A stretch of DNA of 64,000 nucleotides from Pseudoluteimonas sp047602125 (GTDB lineage: Bacteria > Pseudomonadota > Gammaproteobacteria > Xanthomonadales > Xanthomonadaceae): positions 2,480,001 through 2,544,000 of the forward strand of contig JASGIB010000001.1 of assembly GCA_047602125.1 (NCBI GenBank). The letters are read 5' to 3'. The translations under genes and the position numbers were made by a program. Positions 19,270 to 30,065 of this stretch are shown piece after piece (position 1 is the first letter of the stretch; each line of letters starts with the position of its first letter). The notes beneath the pieces are model-generated. The model saw only the letters and a list, made by a program, of their open reading frames with translations. It was not told where the DNA came from and ran no database searches.

Positions 19270-19791
19270 ATGAACGCACCGGACGCCGGCCAGCGGATGA
19301 TCACCGTCGGCCGCCTGCACGGTGCGTTCGGCGTGCGCGGCGAACTCAAGCTGGAATCGTTCACCGTCCCGGAGAACGCGATCCTGCGTTACCAGCCGTG
19401 GACCTTGCGCGATGCGCAGGGACGGGAGCGCCTGGTCGAAGGCGTGCGCGGGCGCGGCGGCGCAAAGGGACTGGTCGCGACGATTCCCGGCATCGAAGGC
19501 CGCGACGCGGCCGAAGCCTCGCACGGGACCGAGGTGCTGGTACCGCGTTCGGCCTTGCCGCCGCCGGGCCCCGGCGAGTACTACTGGGTCGACCTCGAAG
19601 GCCTGCGCGTGGTGAACGTCGAAGGCGTGGAGTTCGGCACGGTCTCGCACCTGTTTTCCACCGGCGCGAACGACGTACTGGTCGCCCGCGGCGAGCGCGA
19701 ACGCATGGTTCCCTTCGTCGAACCCGATTACATCCGTTCGGTCGATTTCGAAGCCGGCGTGGTCACGGTCGACTGGGACGCGGATTTCTAG
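19270..19791 (+). CDS. rimM: Ribosome maturation factor RimM
   Basis: A 30S assembly factor that binds S19, about 173 aa. N-terminal domain motif VGRLHGAFGVRGELK and PRC-barrel domain with EYYWVDLEGLRVVN are both present. ATG 19270 has AGGCGG upstream and is preferred to the TTG at 19231, which overlaps the rpsP stop and cannot be excluded. It precedes trmD as in most proteobacteria. Confidence 0.95.
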   Translation: MNAPDAGQRMITVGRLHGAFGVRGELKLESFTVPENAILRYQPWTLRDAQGRERLVEGVRGRGGAKGLVATIPGIEGRDAAEASHGTEVLVPRSALPPPGPGEYYWVDLEGLRVVNVEGVEFGTVSHLFSTGANDVLVARGERERMVPFVEPDYIRSVDFEAGVVTVDWDADF

Positions 19792-19805
19792 GGCTAGCGG
19801 ATAGA

Positions 19806-19850
19806 AGTGAGGATTGGGCAATTGGTTTAGGCTCCCACTCGTTCCTCACT
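19806..19850 (+). other. Inverted repeat in the rimM-trmD gap
   Basis: An 8-bp stem (AGTGAGGA at 19806-19813 and TCCTCACT at 19843-19850) encloses about 29 bases, followed by a pyrimidine-rich stretch up to the trmD ATG. No Shine-Dalgarno sequence precedes trmD, so the fold may influence its translation; this is inference. Confidence 0.35.
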
Positions 19851-19873
19851 CCTCCACACTCACTACTCGCTTC

Positions 19874-20629
19874 ATGCGCTTCGACATCGTCAGCCTGTTC
19901 CCCGAATTCGTCGCCCAGCTCGCCGCGCACGGCGTGGTCGGGCGCGCGGGCGAGCGCGGCCTGCTGTCGATCCACGGCTGGAACCCGCGCGACTACGCCG
20001 AAGGCAATTACCGTCGCGTCGACGATCGTCCGTTAGGCGGCGGGCCAGGCATGGTGATGCTGGTCGATCCGCTGCGCGCGGCGATCCGCGCGGCGCGCGA
20101 AGCGGATTCGACACCGGCGAAAGTCGTCCACCTCAGCCCGCAGGGCGCCCGGCTCACCCAGGCCAAGGTGCGCGAACTGGCTGCACAGCCACGGCTGGTC
20201 CTGCTTTGCGGCCGCTACGAGGGCGTCGACGAACGCCTGCTGCAGGCCGAGGTCGACGAGGAACTCTCCATCGGCGACTACGTCCTGTCCGGTGGGGAGC
20301 TGGCCGCGGCGGTGCTCGTCGATGCCGTGGCGCGGTTGCAGGAGGGTGCGCTGAACGATGCCGATTCGGCCGAGCAGGACAGTTTCGGCGCCGACGGCCT
20401 GCTCGATTGCCCGCACTACACCCGCCCGGTCGAGCACGAACTGGGGCAGGTGCCGGAAGTGCTGCTGTCCGGCAACCACGCCGAAATCGCCCGCTGGCGG
20501 CGGATGCAGGCGCTGGGCCGGACCTGGCTGCGGCGCCCGGACCTGCTGGACGAGGCGGGGCTGTCGAAACAGGACCGGGCCCTGCTGGAGGCCTTCCGCG
20601 CCGCCAAGGGGCAGGGCGATCCCGCCTAA
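19874..20629 (+). CDS. trmD: tRNA (guanine-N1)-methyltransferase
   Basis: A SPOUT-class methyltransferase that makes m1G37 in tRNAs ending in proline, leucine and arginine anticodons, preventing frameshifts. It has 251 aa. The start MRFDIVSLFPEF, the LGGGPGMVM loop, the trefoil-knot region LLCGRYEGVDERL and SIGDYVLSGGELAA, and HYTRPVE are all present. The ATG at 19874 fits the family; the upstream frame to 19814 is non-coding-like. No good ribosome-binding site is visible. Confidence 0.97.
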   Translation: MRFDIVSLFPEFVAQLAAHGVVGRAGERGLLSIHGWNPRDYAEGNYRRVDDRPLGGGPGMVMLVDPLRAAIRAAREADSTPAKVVHLSPQGARLTQAKVRELAAQPRLVLLCGRYEGVDERLLQAEVDEELSIGDYVLSGGELAAAVLVDAVARLQEGALNDADSAEQDSFGADGLLDCPHYTRPVEHELGQVPEVLLSGNHAEIARWRRMQALGRTWLRRPDLLDEAGLSKQDRALLEAFRAAKGQGDPA

Positions 20630-20654
20630 GCGCTGGCCCCACAAGGAAAAAATG

Positions 20655-20670
20655 CCGCTATAATGAGCGG
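20655..20670 (+). promoter_or_regulatory. rplS promoter -10 box inside a small inverted repeat
   Basis: A perfect TATAAT (20659-20664) sits inside the inverted repeat CCGCT...AGCGG, about 76 bp before rplS. The -35 is unclear. The same hairpin could act at the RNA level at the end of trmD. Confidence 0.45.
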
Positions 20671-20739
20671 CTTCGTTCCACCAGCCAGGACGCGGGTCCA
20701 CGTGCACTCGCGCCGACAACCACACCAACAGGCAACGCC

Positions 20740-21153
20740 ATGAAGACTCCGTCGATCCACACCCTCGTCCAGGATTTCGAGACCGCCCAGGCCGGTCGCA
20801 AGCTGCCCGACTTCGGTCCCGGCGACACCGTCGTCGTCAACGTGAAGGTCAAGGAAGGCAACCGCGAACGCGTGCAGGCCTACGAAGGCGTCGTGATCGG
20901 CAAGAAGAACGCGGGCCTGAACTCCGCCTTCACCGTGCGCAAGATCTCGCACGGCTTCGGCGTCGAGCGCGTGTTCCAGACCCACAGCGCGGCGATCGAT
21001 TCGGTGCAGGTCAAGCGCCGCGGCGACGTGCGTGCGGGCAAGCTGTACTACCTGCGCGGCCTCGAGGGCAAGAAGGCGCGCATCAAGGAAGACCTGGCCG
21101 GCAACGCCAAGGCCAAGGCCGCTGCCGCGGCGGCTGCCGCCGCCGCCGAGTAA
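20740..21153 (+). CDS. rplS: 50S ribosomal protein L19
   Basis: L19, 137 aa, at the 30S-50S interface. The core FGPGDTVVVNVKVKEG, ERVQAYEGVVIGKK and RGDVRAGKLYYLRG segments are diagnostic. The C-terminus carries a Lys/Ala-rich tail with ten consecutive alanines, longer than the E. coli protein (115 aa); such tails are seen in xanthomonads. Last gene of the rpsP operon, followed by a strong terminator. Confidence 0.98.
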   Translation: MKTPSIHTLVQDFETAQAGRKLPDFGPGDTVVVNVKVKEGNRERVQAYEGVVIGKKNAGLNSAFTVRKISHGFGVERVFQTHSAAIDSVQVKRRGDVRAGKLYYLRGLEGKKARIKEDLAGNAKAKAAAAAAAAAAE

Positions 21154-21176
21154 GCGCGTTTCGATGCGCTGCCTGC

Positions 21177-21203
21177 AACGGCCGCCTCCGGGCGGCCGTT
21201 TGC
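21177..21203 (+). terminator. Terminator after rplS
   Basis: A perfect 10-bp stem AACGGCCGCC / GGCGGCCGTT with a TCCG loop, followed by a short T stretch. It ends the rpsP operon. Confidence 0.8.
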
Positions 21204-21219
21204 ATTCGCGGGATCGTGG

Positions 21220-21627
21220 ATGACGAAGCAGGACGACATCGCCGCCAGCATCCGCCTCGACCTCTGGCTGTGGGCCGCGCGTTTCTTCAGGACCCGCGCA
21301 TTGGCGAAGCAGGCCATCGACACCGGCAAGGTCGAGGTCGGCGGCCAGCGCGTGAAGCCCTCGCGCGGCGTGCGCATCGGCGATGCGCTGGTGGTGATGC
21401 GCGGGGAAGAACGCTTCGAAGTCGAGGTGCTCGCGCTCAGCGACGTGCGCGGCCCGGCAAGCGCGGCGCAAGCCCTGTATCGCGAATCGGAAGCGTCGAT
21501 GCTCGCACGCGAGCAACTGCGTGCGCTGCGCATCGCCGAACGCACGGGTTATCGCGCGCCGGAAACGAAACCGGACAAGCGCGCGCGGCGCCTGATCCGC
21601 GCGCTGGGCGACATCGATGCCGGCTGA
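21220..21627 (+). CDS. hslR: S4-domain RNA-binding heat-shock protein Hsp15
   Basis: A 135-aa protein with an N-terminal S4 RNA-binding domain: RLDLWLWAARFFRTRALAKQ and the GKVEVGGQRVKPSR loop. The basic tail ends in KPDKRARRLIRAL, as in E. coli Hsp15, which rescues 50S subunits carrying stalled nascent chain-tRNA. Its end overlaps the next gene by 11 bp, so the exporter is translationally linked. Confidence 0.92.
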   Translation: MTKQDDIAASIRLDLWLWAARFFRTRALAKQAIDTGKVEVGGQRVKPSRGVRIGDALVVMRGEERFEVEVLALSDVRGPASAAQALYRESEASMLAREQLRALRIAERTGYRAPETKPDKRARRLIRALGDIDAG

Positions 21628-23092
21628 TCGCGGCGCCGGAAACTGGTTGCGTTCCCGCTTGCGGCGCCCGGCGCGATTGCTGCCCCTGATCGTCGCCTGT
21701 GCGCTCTTCATCGAGAACATGGACTCGACTGTCATCTCGACGTCGCTGCCGGCGATCGCGCGCGACCTCGGCACCGAACCGATCGCGCTCAAGCTCGCGC
21801 TGACCACCTACCTGTTGTCCTTGGCGGTGTTCATCCCGGTCAGCGGCTGGGTCGCGGACCGCTTCGGCGCGCGCCGCACCTTCGCCTGCGCGATCGGCGT
21901 GTTCCTGGTCGGTTCGCTCGCATGCGCGGCGAGTGGTTCGCTGGCCACGCTGGTCGCTGCGCGATTCCTGCAGGGCATGGGCGGGGCGATGATGGTTCCG
22001 GTCGGGCGCCTGGTGATCTTGCGCACCGTGCCGAAGAACGAACTGGTGCAGGCGCTGAGCTGGCTGACGATCCCGGCGCTGGTCGGGCCGGTGGTCGGCC
22101 CGCCGCTCGGAGGTTTCATCACCACCTATTTCGACTGGCGCTGGATTTTCCTGATCAACCTGCCGATGGGCGCGCTCGGCATCGCGCTCGGGTTGCGCTA
22201 CATCCCGGCGCTGAAGGAACCGGCGTCGCCGCTCGACTGGCGCGGCTTCCTGCTCTCGGGACTCGGCCTCGCGACGGCGATGTTCGGATTCTCCACGCTC
22301 GGGCGCCACCTGCTGCCGGCATGGATCGCGGCGACCGCGCTCGTCGCCGGCGTCGCGTTGCTCGCGGCCTACGTCGTGCACGCGCGGCGATTCGCGGCGC
22401 CGTTGCTCGATCTCGGCCTGTTCCGGCTCGCGACCTACCGCAGCGGCATCCTCGGCGGTTCGCTGTTCCGCATCGGCGTCGGCGCGATCCCGTTCCTGCT
22501 GCCGCTGATGCTGCAGGTCGGCTTCGGGCTGAGTCCGTTGCAATCGGGGTTGCTCACCTTCGCGTCCGCAGTCGGATCGATGTTCATGAAGACCCTGGCC
22601 GCGCGCATCATCAAGCGCTACGGCTTCCGCCGCGTGCTGCTGGCGAATGCCTTCGTCGCCTCGGCGATGCTTGCGGCCTACGGCCTGTTCCGCCCGGGCA
22701 CGCCGCACCTCGTGGTGCTGGCGGTGCTGCTCGTCAGCGGCTGTTTCCGTTCGCTGCAGTTCACCGGCCTCAACGCGATCAGTTACGCGGAAGTCGATGC
22801 GGCGCGGATGGGGCAGGCGAGCAGCATGGCGGGGATGATGCAGCAGTTGTCGCTGAGCCTGGGCGTCGCGATCGGCGGCTACGCGCTGGAAGCCACTGGC
22901 TGGCTGCGCGATCGCCCGCCGATGGACGTGCACAACTTCTACATCGCGTTCGCCGTGGTCGCGCTGCTGTCGGCGAGTTCGGCGTGGATGATGTGGAAAC
23001 TGCCGCGCAACGCCGGCGCGGAAATGGCCGGGCGCGCGAAGCCCGGCGGAGAAATCGTCGAACCGAAACCGGCGCAGCGGCCGGCGACGTGA
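21617..23092 (+). CDS. MFS exporter, DHA2 family (14 transmembrane type)
   Basis: A 491-aa drug-efflux type permease. Helix 1 carries ENMDSTVISTSLPAIARDL (the DHA2 signature), the loop after helix 2 has ADRFGARRTF, and helix 4 has FLQGMGGAMMVPVGRL. It resembles MdtD/EmrB-like pumps but has no adaptor or channel gene nearby, so it probably works alone. Substrate unknown. It overlaps hslR by 11 bp and converges on the DUF937 gene. Confidence 0.85.
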   Translation: MPADRGAGNWLRSRLRRPARLLPLIVACALFIENMDSTVISTSLPAIARDLGTEPIALKLALTTYLLSLAVFIPVSGWVADRFGARRTFACAIGVFLVGSLACAASGSLATLVAARFLQGMGGAMMVPVGRLVILRTVPKNELVQALSWLTIPALVGPVVGPPLGGFITTYFDWRWIFLINLPMGALGIALGLRYIPALKEPASPLDWRGFLLSGLGLATAMFGFSTLGRHLLPAWIAATALVAGVALLAAYVVHARRFAAPLLDLGLFRLATYRSGILGGSLFRIGVGAIPFLLPLMLQVGFGLSPLQSGLLTFASAVGSMFMKTLAARIIKRYGFRRVLLANAFVASAMLAAYGLFRPGTPHLVVLAVLLVSGCFRSLQFTGLNAISYAEVDAARMGQASSMAGMMQQLSLSLGVAIGGYALEATGWLRDRPPMDVHNFYIAFAVVALLSASSAWMMWKLPRNAGAEMAGRAKPGGEIVEPKPAQRPAT

Positions 23093-23097
23093 GATTG

Positions 23098-23128
23098 CAT
23101 CGTCGCGTCGTGCGTCGACGCGACGATG
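23098..23128. terminator. Perfect 13-bp hairpin between convergent genes
   Basis: CATCGTCGCGTCG and its exact complement are separated by five bases (TGCGT) in the 45-bp gap between two convergent genes. There is no T-run, but the position and symmetry suggest a bidirectional transcription barrier. Confidence 0.6.
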
Positions 23129-23137
23129 GTGCATCGA

Positions 23138-23782
23138 TCAGCTGCGCTGGCCGCCGCCGAGGATGCCGCCCAGGAGTCCACCCAGTCCGCCGGCGTTGCC
23201 GCCGCCGAGCACCTGTCCGAGCAGGTCGCCGAGGCCGCCGCCCTGCTGTTGTTGGCCGATCTGTTCGACTTCGCGGCCGAGGATGTCGCCCAACCCCTGC
23301 GGATTGGAATCCTGCGTCGCGACCTGCTGTTGCTGCTGGCCGCCGAACATGTGGTTGGCGAGGTAGGCCATCACGATCGGCGCGAGGATGCGCAGCAGCA
23401 TCTGGGTCTTGTCGCTGCCGAGGCCGGTGGCCTGGCCGAGGCCCTGCGTGGCCTGCTGCTGCTGGCCCCCGAAGATGTGGCCGAGCATGCGCCCGAGGCT
23501 GTCGTCCTGGCTGCCGCCGGCACCGCCCATCGCACCGCCAAGGACGGAACCGAGCACGCCGGCGATGTCGCCGCCGGAACCGGAGTGGTCCTGCAGTGCG
23601 CCGAACAGCGCCTGCGCGCCCTGCGGCTGGCTGGCGTTGTTGCCGAGCGCACCGATCAGCAGCGGCAATGCGCTGGCGATGGCGCCTTGCGCCTGCGACG
23701 GCGACACGCCGAGTTGTTGCGCGATGTCTCGCACCGGCGCGCCTGCGAGTTGCGCGGCGAGTCCCTGGGTCAGGCTGGTCAT
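23138..23782 (-). CDS. DUF937 / YidB-like glycine- and glutamine-rich protein
   Basis: A 214-aa protein of the DUF937 family, function unknown. The N-terminal helical domain contains GVSPSQAQGAIASALPLLIGAL, the family signature; the remainder is rich in Gly and Gln, with QQQQ runs at three places and repeated GGLGGLLGGILGGG-type motifs at the end. No signal peptide. The ATG at 23782 is the first start that keeps this domain. It stands alone between an exporter and katG. Confidence 0.8.
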   Translation of the reverse strand: MTSLTQGLAAQLAGAPVRDIAQQLGVSPSQAQGAIASALPLLIGALGNNASQPQGAQALFGALQDHSGSGGDIAGVLGSVLGGAMGGAGGSQDDSLGRMLGHIFGGQQQQATQGLGQATGLGSDKTQMLLRILAPIVMAYLANHMFGGQQQQQVATQDSNPQGLGDILGREVEQIGQQQQGGGLGDLLGQVLGGGNAGGLGGLLGGILGGGQRS

Positions 23783-23877
23783 GCGTGTTCCTTGTGCGAT
23801 GGGTGGAAGCGCCGTTCCCGGCGCCGAACCGCTAGCGTATCGCCAATGGGGCGTCCTGCGTGAAGGCCCCCGGAAAG

Positions 23878-23905
23878 GGAAACGCCGGCTTGCGCCGGCG
23901 TTTCC
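23878..23905 (-). terminator. Terminator after katG
   Basis: A perfect 12-bp stem (GGAAACGCCGGC and complement) with a TTGC loop, 21 bp after the katG stop; on the minus strand it is followed by a pyrimidine-rich CCTTTCC. Confidence 0.75.
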
Positions 23906-23925
23906 GTCTCGTTCCGCGGGCGGGA

Positions 23926-26166
<2,241 letters not shown>

Positions 26167-26250
26167 GGCTGGCCTCGCTCGGTTGGCTGGGATGGACCTA
26201 TCCATCGTACGCAGCGCATCGTTAAAGAAAAATCGAATGATGCGAACGAT

Positions 26251-26271
26251 TCGATAGCGAACGGCTATCGA
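26251..26271 (-). promoter_or_regulatory. Candidate OxyR site upstream of katG
   Basis: A 21-bp perfect inverted repeat, TCGATAGC-N5-GCTATCGA, contains ATAG-N7-CTAT, which is one half of the known OxyR recognition pattern. It lies 85-105 bp before the katG start, between katG and the mutS stop. The second half-site is not recognisable. The assignment rests on pattern and target gene. Confidence 0.5.
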
Positions 26272-26311
26272 TCGATGCGGCCGCGGGTTACAGCGCCGAT
26301 GGCGCGAGGGA

Positions 26312-28903
26312 TCAGGACAGCGACTTGAGCCGGTACAGCGCTTCCAGCGCCTGCTTGGGCGTGAGTTCGTCCGGCTCGATGCCGGCGAGCGCATCCAGCG
26401 CGGCGGATGCGGGCGCGAACAGGCCGATCTGCCGTGGCTGGTCCAGCGATTGCGCGGTCATCGGCGCCGAAGGCGCGTCGCGGTGCGCTTCCAGTTCCGC
26501 CAGCCGCGCGCGTGCCTGCCGCACCACGGATTTCGGCAGGCCGGCGAGCGCGGCGACCTGCAAGCCGAAACTGCGATCGGCCGGGCCGTCCTTGACCGCA
26601 TGCATGAACACCAGGGTTTCGTGGCCGTGCGCGTCGCGATGCTCGACCGCGTCGAGGTGCACGTTGGCGATGCCGCTGCCGGGTTCGGCCAGCGCGGTCA
26701 GTTCGAAATAGTGCGTCGCGAACAGCGTGTAGCTGCGATTGTTCGCGGCGAGGTGGCGCGCGCAGGCATCGGCCAGCGCGAGGCCGTCGTAGGTCGATGT
26801 GCCGCGCCCGATTTCGTCCATCAGCACCAGCGATTCCGAAGTCGCGTGGTGCAGGATGTAGCTGGTTTCGGCCATTTCCACCATGAAGGTGGATTGCCCG
26901 CGGGCGAGGTCGTCGCCGGCGCCGATGCGGGTGAGGATGCGGTCGATCGGGCCGATGTTCGCGTTCGAAGCCGGCACGAAGCTGCCGATGTGGGCGAGCA
27001 GCACGATCAGCGCGTTCTGGCGCATGTAGGTGCTCTTGCCGCCCATGTTCGGGCCGGTGATCACCAGCATCCGCGTCGCCTCGTCCAATGCGAGGTTGTT
27101 GGGCGTGAACGGCTCGTCGCGCAGCGCTTCCACCACAGGATGGCGGCCGCCATCGATGCGCAGGCCGGGTTCGTCGGAAAGCGTCGGCCGTACCCAGTCC
27201 AGCGCCTGCGCGCGTTCGGCGAAACAGGCGAGCACGTCGAGTTCGCTCAATGCCGATGCGCAGCGCTTCAGCGATTCGAGGTCGGAATTCAGTTCATCGA
27301 GCAGCGCGTCGTACAGCAGTTTCTCGCGCGACAGCGCGCGTTCGCGAGCGGACAGCACCTTGTCCTCGAACGATTTCAGTTCCTCGGTGATGTAACGCTC
27401 GGCGCCGGTCAGGGTCTGCCGGCGCGAATAATGCGTCGGCGCCTTGTCGCTCTGGCCCTTGCTGATCTCGATGTAATAGCCGTGCACGCGGTTGTAGCCG
27501 ACCTTCAGCGTCGGGATGCCGGTCGCGGCCTTCTCGCGCGCCTCGAGCTCGACCAGGAACCGGTCGGCGTTCGTCGACAGCGCGCGCAGTTCGTCGAGTT
27601 CGGCATCGTAGCCTTCGGCAAAGACACCGCCGTCGCGCGCCATGAGCGGCGGTTGCGGCACGATGGCGCGGGCGAGCAATGCGGCGTGTTCCGCGTGCTC
27701 GCCGAGTTCTTTCGCGAGTTCCGCCAATCGCGGCGAATCGAGCGGCGACAGCGTTTCGCGCAATGCGGGCAGCAGGTTCAACGCATCGCGCAGGGTCGAG
27801 AGGTCGCGCGGGCGCGCGCTGCGCAATGCGATGCGCGCGAGGATACGCTCGACATCGCCGAAGGCGCGGAACGCTTCGCGCAATTCCGACTCCGCGCCAT
27901 TCGCCAGGGTCGCCACCGCCTGGTGGCGCGCGCGCAGCACGCCGCGCTCGCGCAACGGTCGGTGCAGCCAGCGCCGCAACAGGCGCCCGCCCATCGGGGT
28001 GATGGTCGAATCCAGCACGCCGAGCAGGGTCGCGTTCGCATCCCCGTCGATGCGCGTGTCGAGTTCGAGATGGCGGCGCGTGGCCGCGTTCATCGCGATC
28101 GCGCCGTCGCTGGCTTCGAACGCGATCGCGGTCAGGTGCGGAAGCCGCTGCTTCTGCGTTTCCTCCACGTAACCGAGCAGCGCGCCGGCGGCGGCGATGG
28201 CCAGCGGCTTGTCGTCGATGCCGAAGGCGGTGAGGTCGTGCACGCCGAAGAACTGCAGCAGTTGCCGGCGGCCGGAATCGCTATCGAACAGCCACGGTGC
28301 GCGCCGGCGCATCCCGTTGCGTTCAATGAGGAACCCCGGCCAGCCTTCCTCGTCCGGCACCAGCGTTTCCGCCGGTTGCAGCCGCGCGAGTTCGGCTTCC
28401 AGCGCGTCCTCGTTCGCGACTTCGTTGACCAGGAAACGCCCGGCGGCGAGGTCCGCCCACGCGATTCCGTAACCGTTCTTGCCGCGCGACACCGCGAGCA
28501 GCAGGGTGTCGCGGCGATCTTGCAACAACGCCTCGTCGGTCACCGTGCCCGGGGTGACGATGCGCACCACCTTGCGTTCGACCAGGCCCTTGCTCGCGGC
28601 CGGATCGCCGATCTGTTCGCAGATCGCCACCGATTCGCCCAATGCGACGAGCCGCGCGAGGTAACCCTCGCAGGCATGGTGCGGAACGCCGGCCATCGGG
28701 ATCGGTGCGCCGGCCGACGATCCGCGTTGGGTCAGGGTGATGTCGAGCAGCTTCGCCGCCTTGCGCGCGTCGTCGTAGAACAGTTCGTAGAAATCGCCCA
28801 TGCGGAAGAACAGCAGCACGTCCGGATGTTCCGCCTTGGCGGCGAAATACTGCTTCATCAATGGTGTTATTTGCGGGGCCGATTCTATTTCTTTTGTATT
28901 CAA
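26312..28903 (-). CDS. mutS: DNA mismatch repair protein MutS
   Basis: The mismatch-recognition ATPase, about 863 aa. The Phe-X-Glu-type mismatch-binding region is FFRMGDFYELF, Walker A is TGPNMGGKSTYMRQ, and the DEIGRGTSTYDG (Walker B) and FATHYFEL motifs follow. The start is uncertain. ATG 28858 begins inside the conserved N-terminus (TPLMKQYFAAK), so I prefer the TTG at 28903, which adds 15 residues and matches the family length; no Shine-Dalgarno is visible at either. The upstream DNA is AT-rich and unlike the gene. Confidence 0.93.
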   Translation of the reverse strand: MNTKEIESAPQITPLMKQYFAAKAEHPDVLLFFRMGDFYELFYDDARKAAKLLDITLTQRGSSAGAPIPMAGVPHHACEGYLARLVALGESVAICEQIGDPAASKGLVERKVVRIVTPGTVTDEALLQDRRDTLLLAVSRGKNGYGIAWADLAAGRFLVNEVANEDALEAELARLQPAETLVPDEEGWPGFLIERNGMRRRAPWLFDSDSGRRQLLQFFGVHDLTAFGIDDKPLAIAAAGALLGYVEETQKQRLPHLTAIAFEASDGAIAMNAATRRHLELDTRIDGDANATLLGVLDSTITPMGGRLLRRWLHRPLRERGVLRARHQAVATLANGAESELREAFRAFGDVERILARIALRSARPRDLSTLRDALNLLPALRETLSPLDSPRLAELAKELGEHAEHAALLARAIVPQPPLMARDGGVFAEGYDAELDELRALSTNADRFLVELEAREKAATGIPTLKVGYNRVHGYYIEISKGQSDKAPTHYSRRQTLTGAERYITEELKSFEDKVLSARERALSREKLLYDALLDELNSDLESLKRCASALSELDVLACFAERAQALDWVRPTLSDEPGLRIDGGRHPVVEALRDEPFTPNNLALDEATRMLVITGPNMGGKSTYMRQNALIVLLAHIGSFVPASNANIGPIDRILTRIGAGDDLARGQSTFMVEMAETSYILHHATSESLVLMDEIGRGTSTYDGLALADACARHLAANNRSYTLFATHYFELTALAEPGSGIANVHLDAVEHRDAHGHETLVFMHAVKDGPADRSFGLQVAALAGLPKSVVRQARARLAELEAHRDAPSAPMTAQSLDQPRQIGLFAPASAALDALAGIEPDELTPKQALEALYRLKSLS

Positions 28904-29273
28904 TGGCTTATGTGGTTTTTGGAGCAGGACGGCTTGCTCAAAATCATTATCGGGGTATGCCTCTGCCTGGCAAGAAATTCCCGCGCTGGAACAATAGCTT
29001 ACGCGATTTTCAGCGATCCTTTGGTAGCGCGTGTGGAGGCTAAAAACAGGCTTTTCGTAGCTCTGAAGTGTCCATATGGCGCCCATAAGGTTCGCTCACA
29101 TTTGCGCATTTCCTTTATGGACACCACGCGATCTAGGGAGGTTGCGCGAGCATGCGAACGTATTTGAATGCCTTGGTCCGCGCAGGTGTGATGGTCGCCA
29201 TTGGCACATTCGGCGATGACGCGATCTAGTTTCGAGGTCCATGCTTCAACTGGCAGATTTCGACCCTAAGCGG
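28904..29273. other. AT-richer gap with no convincing gene
   Basis: About 370 bp between mutS and the DJ-1 gene have clearly lower GC than the surroundings. A short frame at 28861-29043 (+) begins with a hydrophobic stretch but overlaps mutS in antisense. An 11-bp direct repeat ACGCGATCTAG occurs at 29126-29136 and 29219-29229. This may be the left boundary of the accessory block or debris of a lost gene. Confidence 0.4.
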
Positions 29274-29957
29274 TCACAGAATTTCGGAAACCCGCTTCGC
29301 TGTGACCTTCGCCGAAGCTGGATTCTGGCCGGTTATTAGGCGGCCATCGACGACAGCATTCGGGACGAACGGCAGGAACGCCTTCTCGTACTTTGCGCCG
29401 CGTCGCTTCATCTCGTTTTCGGCGTTGTACGGCATGTCCTTCGCAACGCCAGCCAGGATTTCCTCCCGCCAGGAAAAGCCGGTGACCTTGCGCCCGGCAA
29501 CCAGTAGCGAACCATCGGACAGCTTTGTGTTCAGCAGTCCGCAATAACCGTGGCAGACGGCAGACACGATGCCGCCGCGTTCCCATATCGAGCGGGTGAT
29601 GGCTTGCAGGCCCTCAGAATTCGGGAAGTCCCACATTACGGCATGTCCGCCGGTGAAGTAGATCGCGTCGAAGTCCGCCGGATCGACCTCGTCGGGGCGA
29701 GCGGTGTTCGACAGCAGGGCCATCCGCTTCTTATCCGTGAGCCACGCTTTCGCGGAGGCGTCCAGCAGTGGCCATTTGAGGGCGCGAGGCTCCAAGGGCG
29801 AGACGCCACCCTTCGGGCTCATGATGCGTTGCTCATAACCCCGCTCCTCAAAATGGTCATAGGCATGGGTCAGCTCCGACAGCCACAAGCCGGTCGGGTG
29901 CGCCGGATCATCGAAATGGGCCACATTGCTGACGACGTGCAGGATGCGTCGGGTCAT
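29274..29957 (-). CDS. DJ-1/PfpI-family protein (Hsp31-like, class I glutamine amidotransferase-like)
   Basis: A 227-aa cytosolic protein of the DJ-1/PfpI superfamily. The nucleophile elbow is SAVCHGYCGLLN, with the reactive Cys followed by His, and the preceding FTGGHAVMWDFP strand-loop is typical of the Hsp31/glyoxalase III-like branch. Such proteins detoxify glyoxals or act as holdases; which applies here is not proven. GAGGA precedes the ATG. It has its own MerR-type promoter (30026-30056) just behind merR gene 1. Confidence 0.85.
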   Translation of the reverse strand: MTRRILHVVSNVAHFDDPAHPTGLWLSELTHAYDHFEERGYEQRIMSPKGGVSPLEPRALKWPLLDASAKAWLTDKKRMALLSNTARPDEVDPADFDAIYFTGGHAVMWDFPNSEGLQAITRSIWERGGIVSAVCHGYCGLLNTKLSDGSLLVAGRKVTGFSWREEILAGVAKDMPYNAENEMKRRGAKYEKAFLPFVPNAVVDGRLITGQNPASAKVTAKRVSEIL

Positions 29958-30025
29958 GGATGGAAATTCCTCGTCGTGGTCGTTATCGGCAACCGCCCCT
30001 TGTTGCCGCTGAGTCTCCAGTTCAC

Positions 30026-30056
30026 ACCATAAGATTCAACTTGACTTAAAGGTCAA
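30026..30056 (-). promoter_or_regulatory. MerR-type promoter P1 (19-bp spacer) before the DJ-1 gene
   Basis: On the minus strand, -35 TTGACC (30051-30056), a 19-bp spacer, then -10 TATGGT (30026-30031). The exact dyad CTTGAC-N6-GTCAAG (30040-30057) overlaps the -35. A 19-bp spacer is the hallmark of promoters untwisted by MerR activators. Same layout and spacer sequence as P2 and P3. The predicted leader is about 60 nt. Confidence 0.75.
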
Positions 30057-30065
30057 GCCCCCGAC

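Noticed and set aside
28861..29043. Small protein with a hydrophobic start in antisense to the mutS 5' end
   Set aside because: It overlaps mutS, has no ribosome-binding site, and antisense to hydrophilic coding DNA often gives hydrophobic frames.
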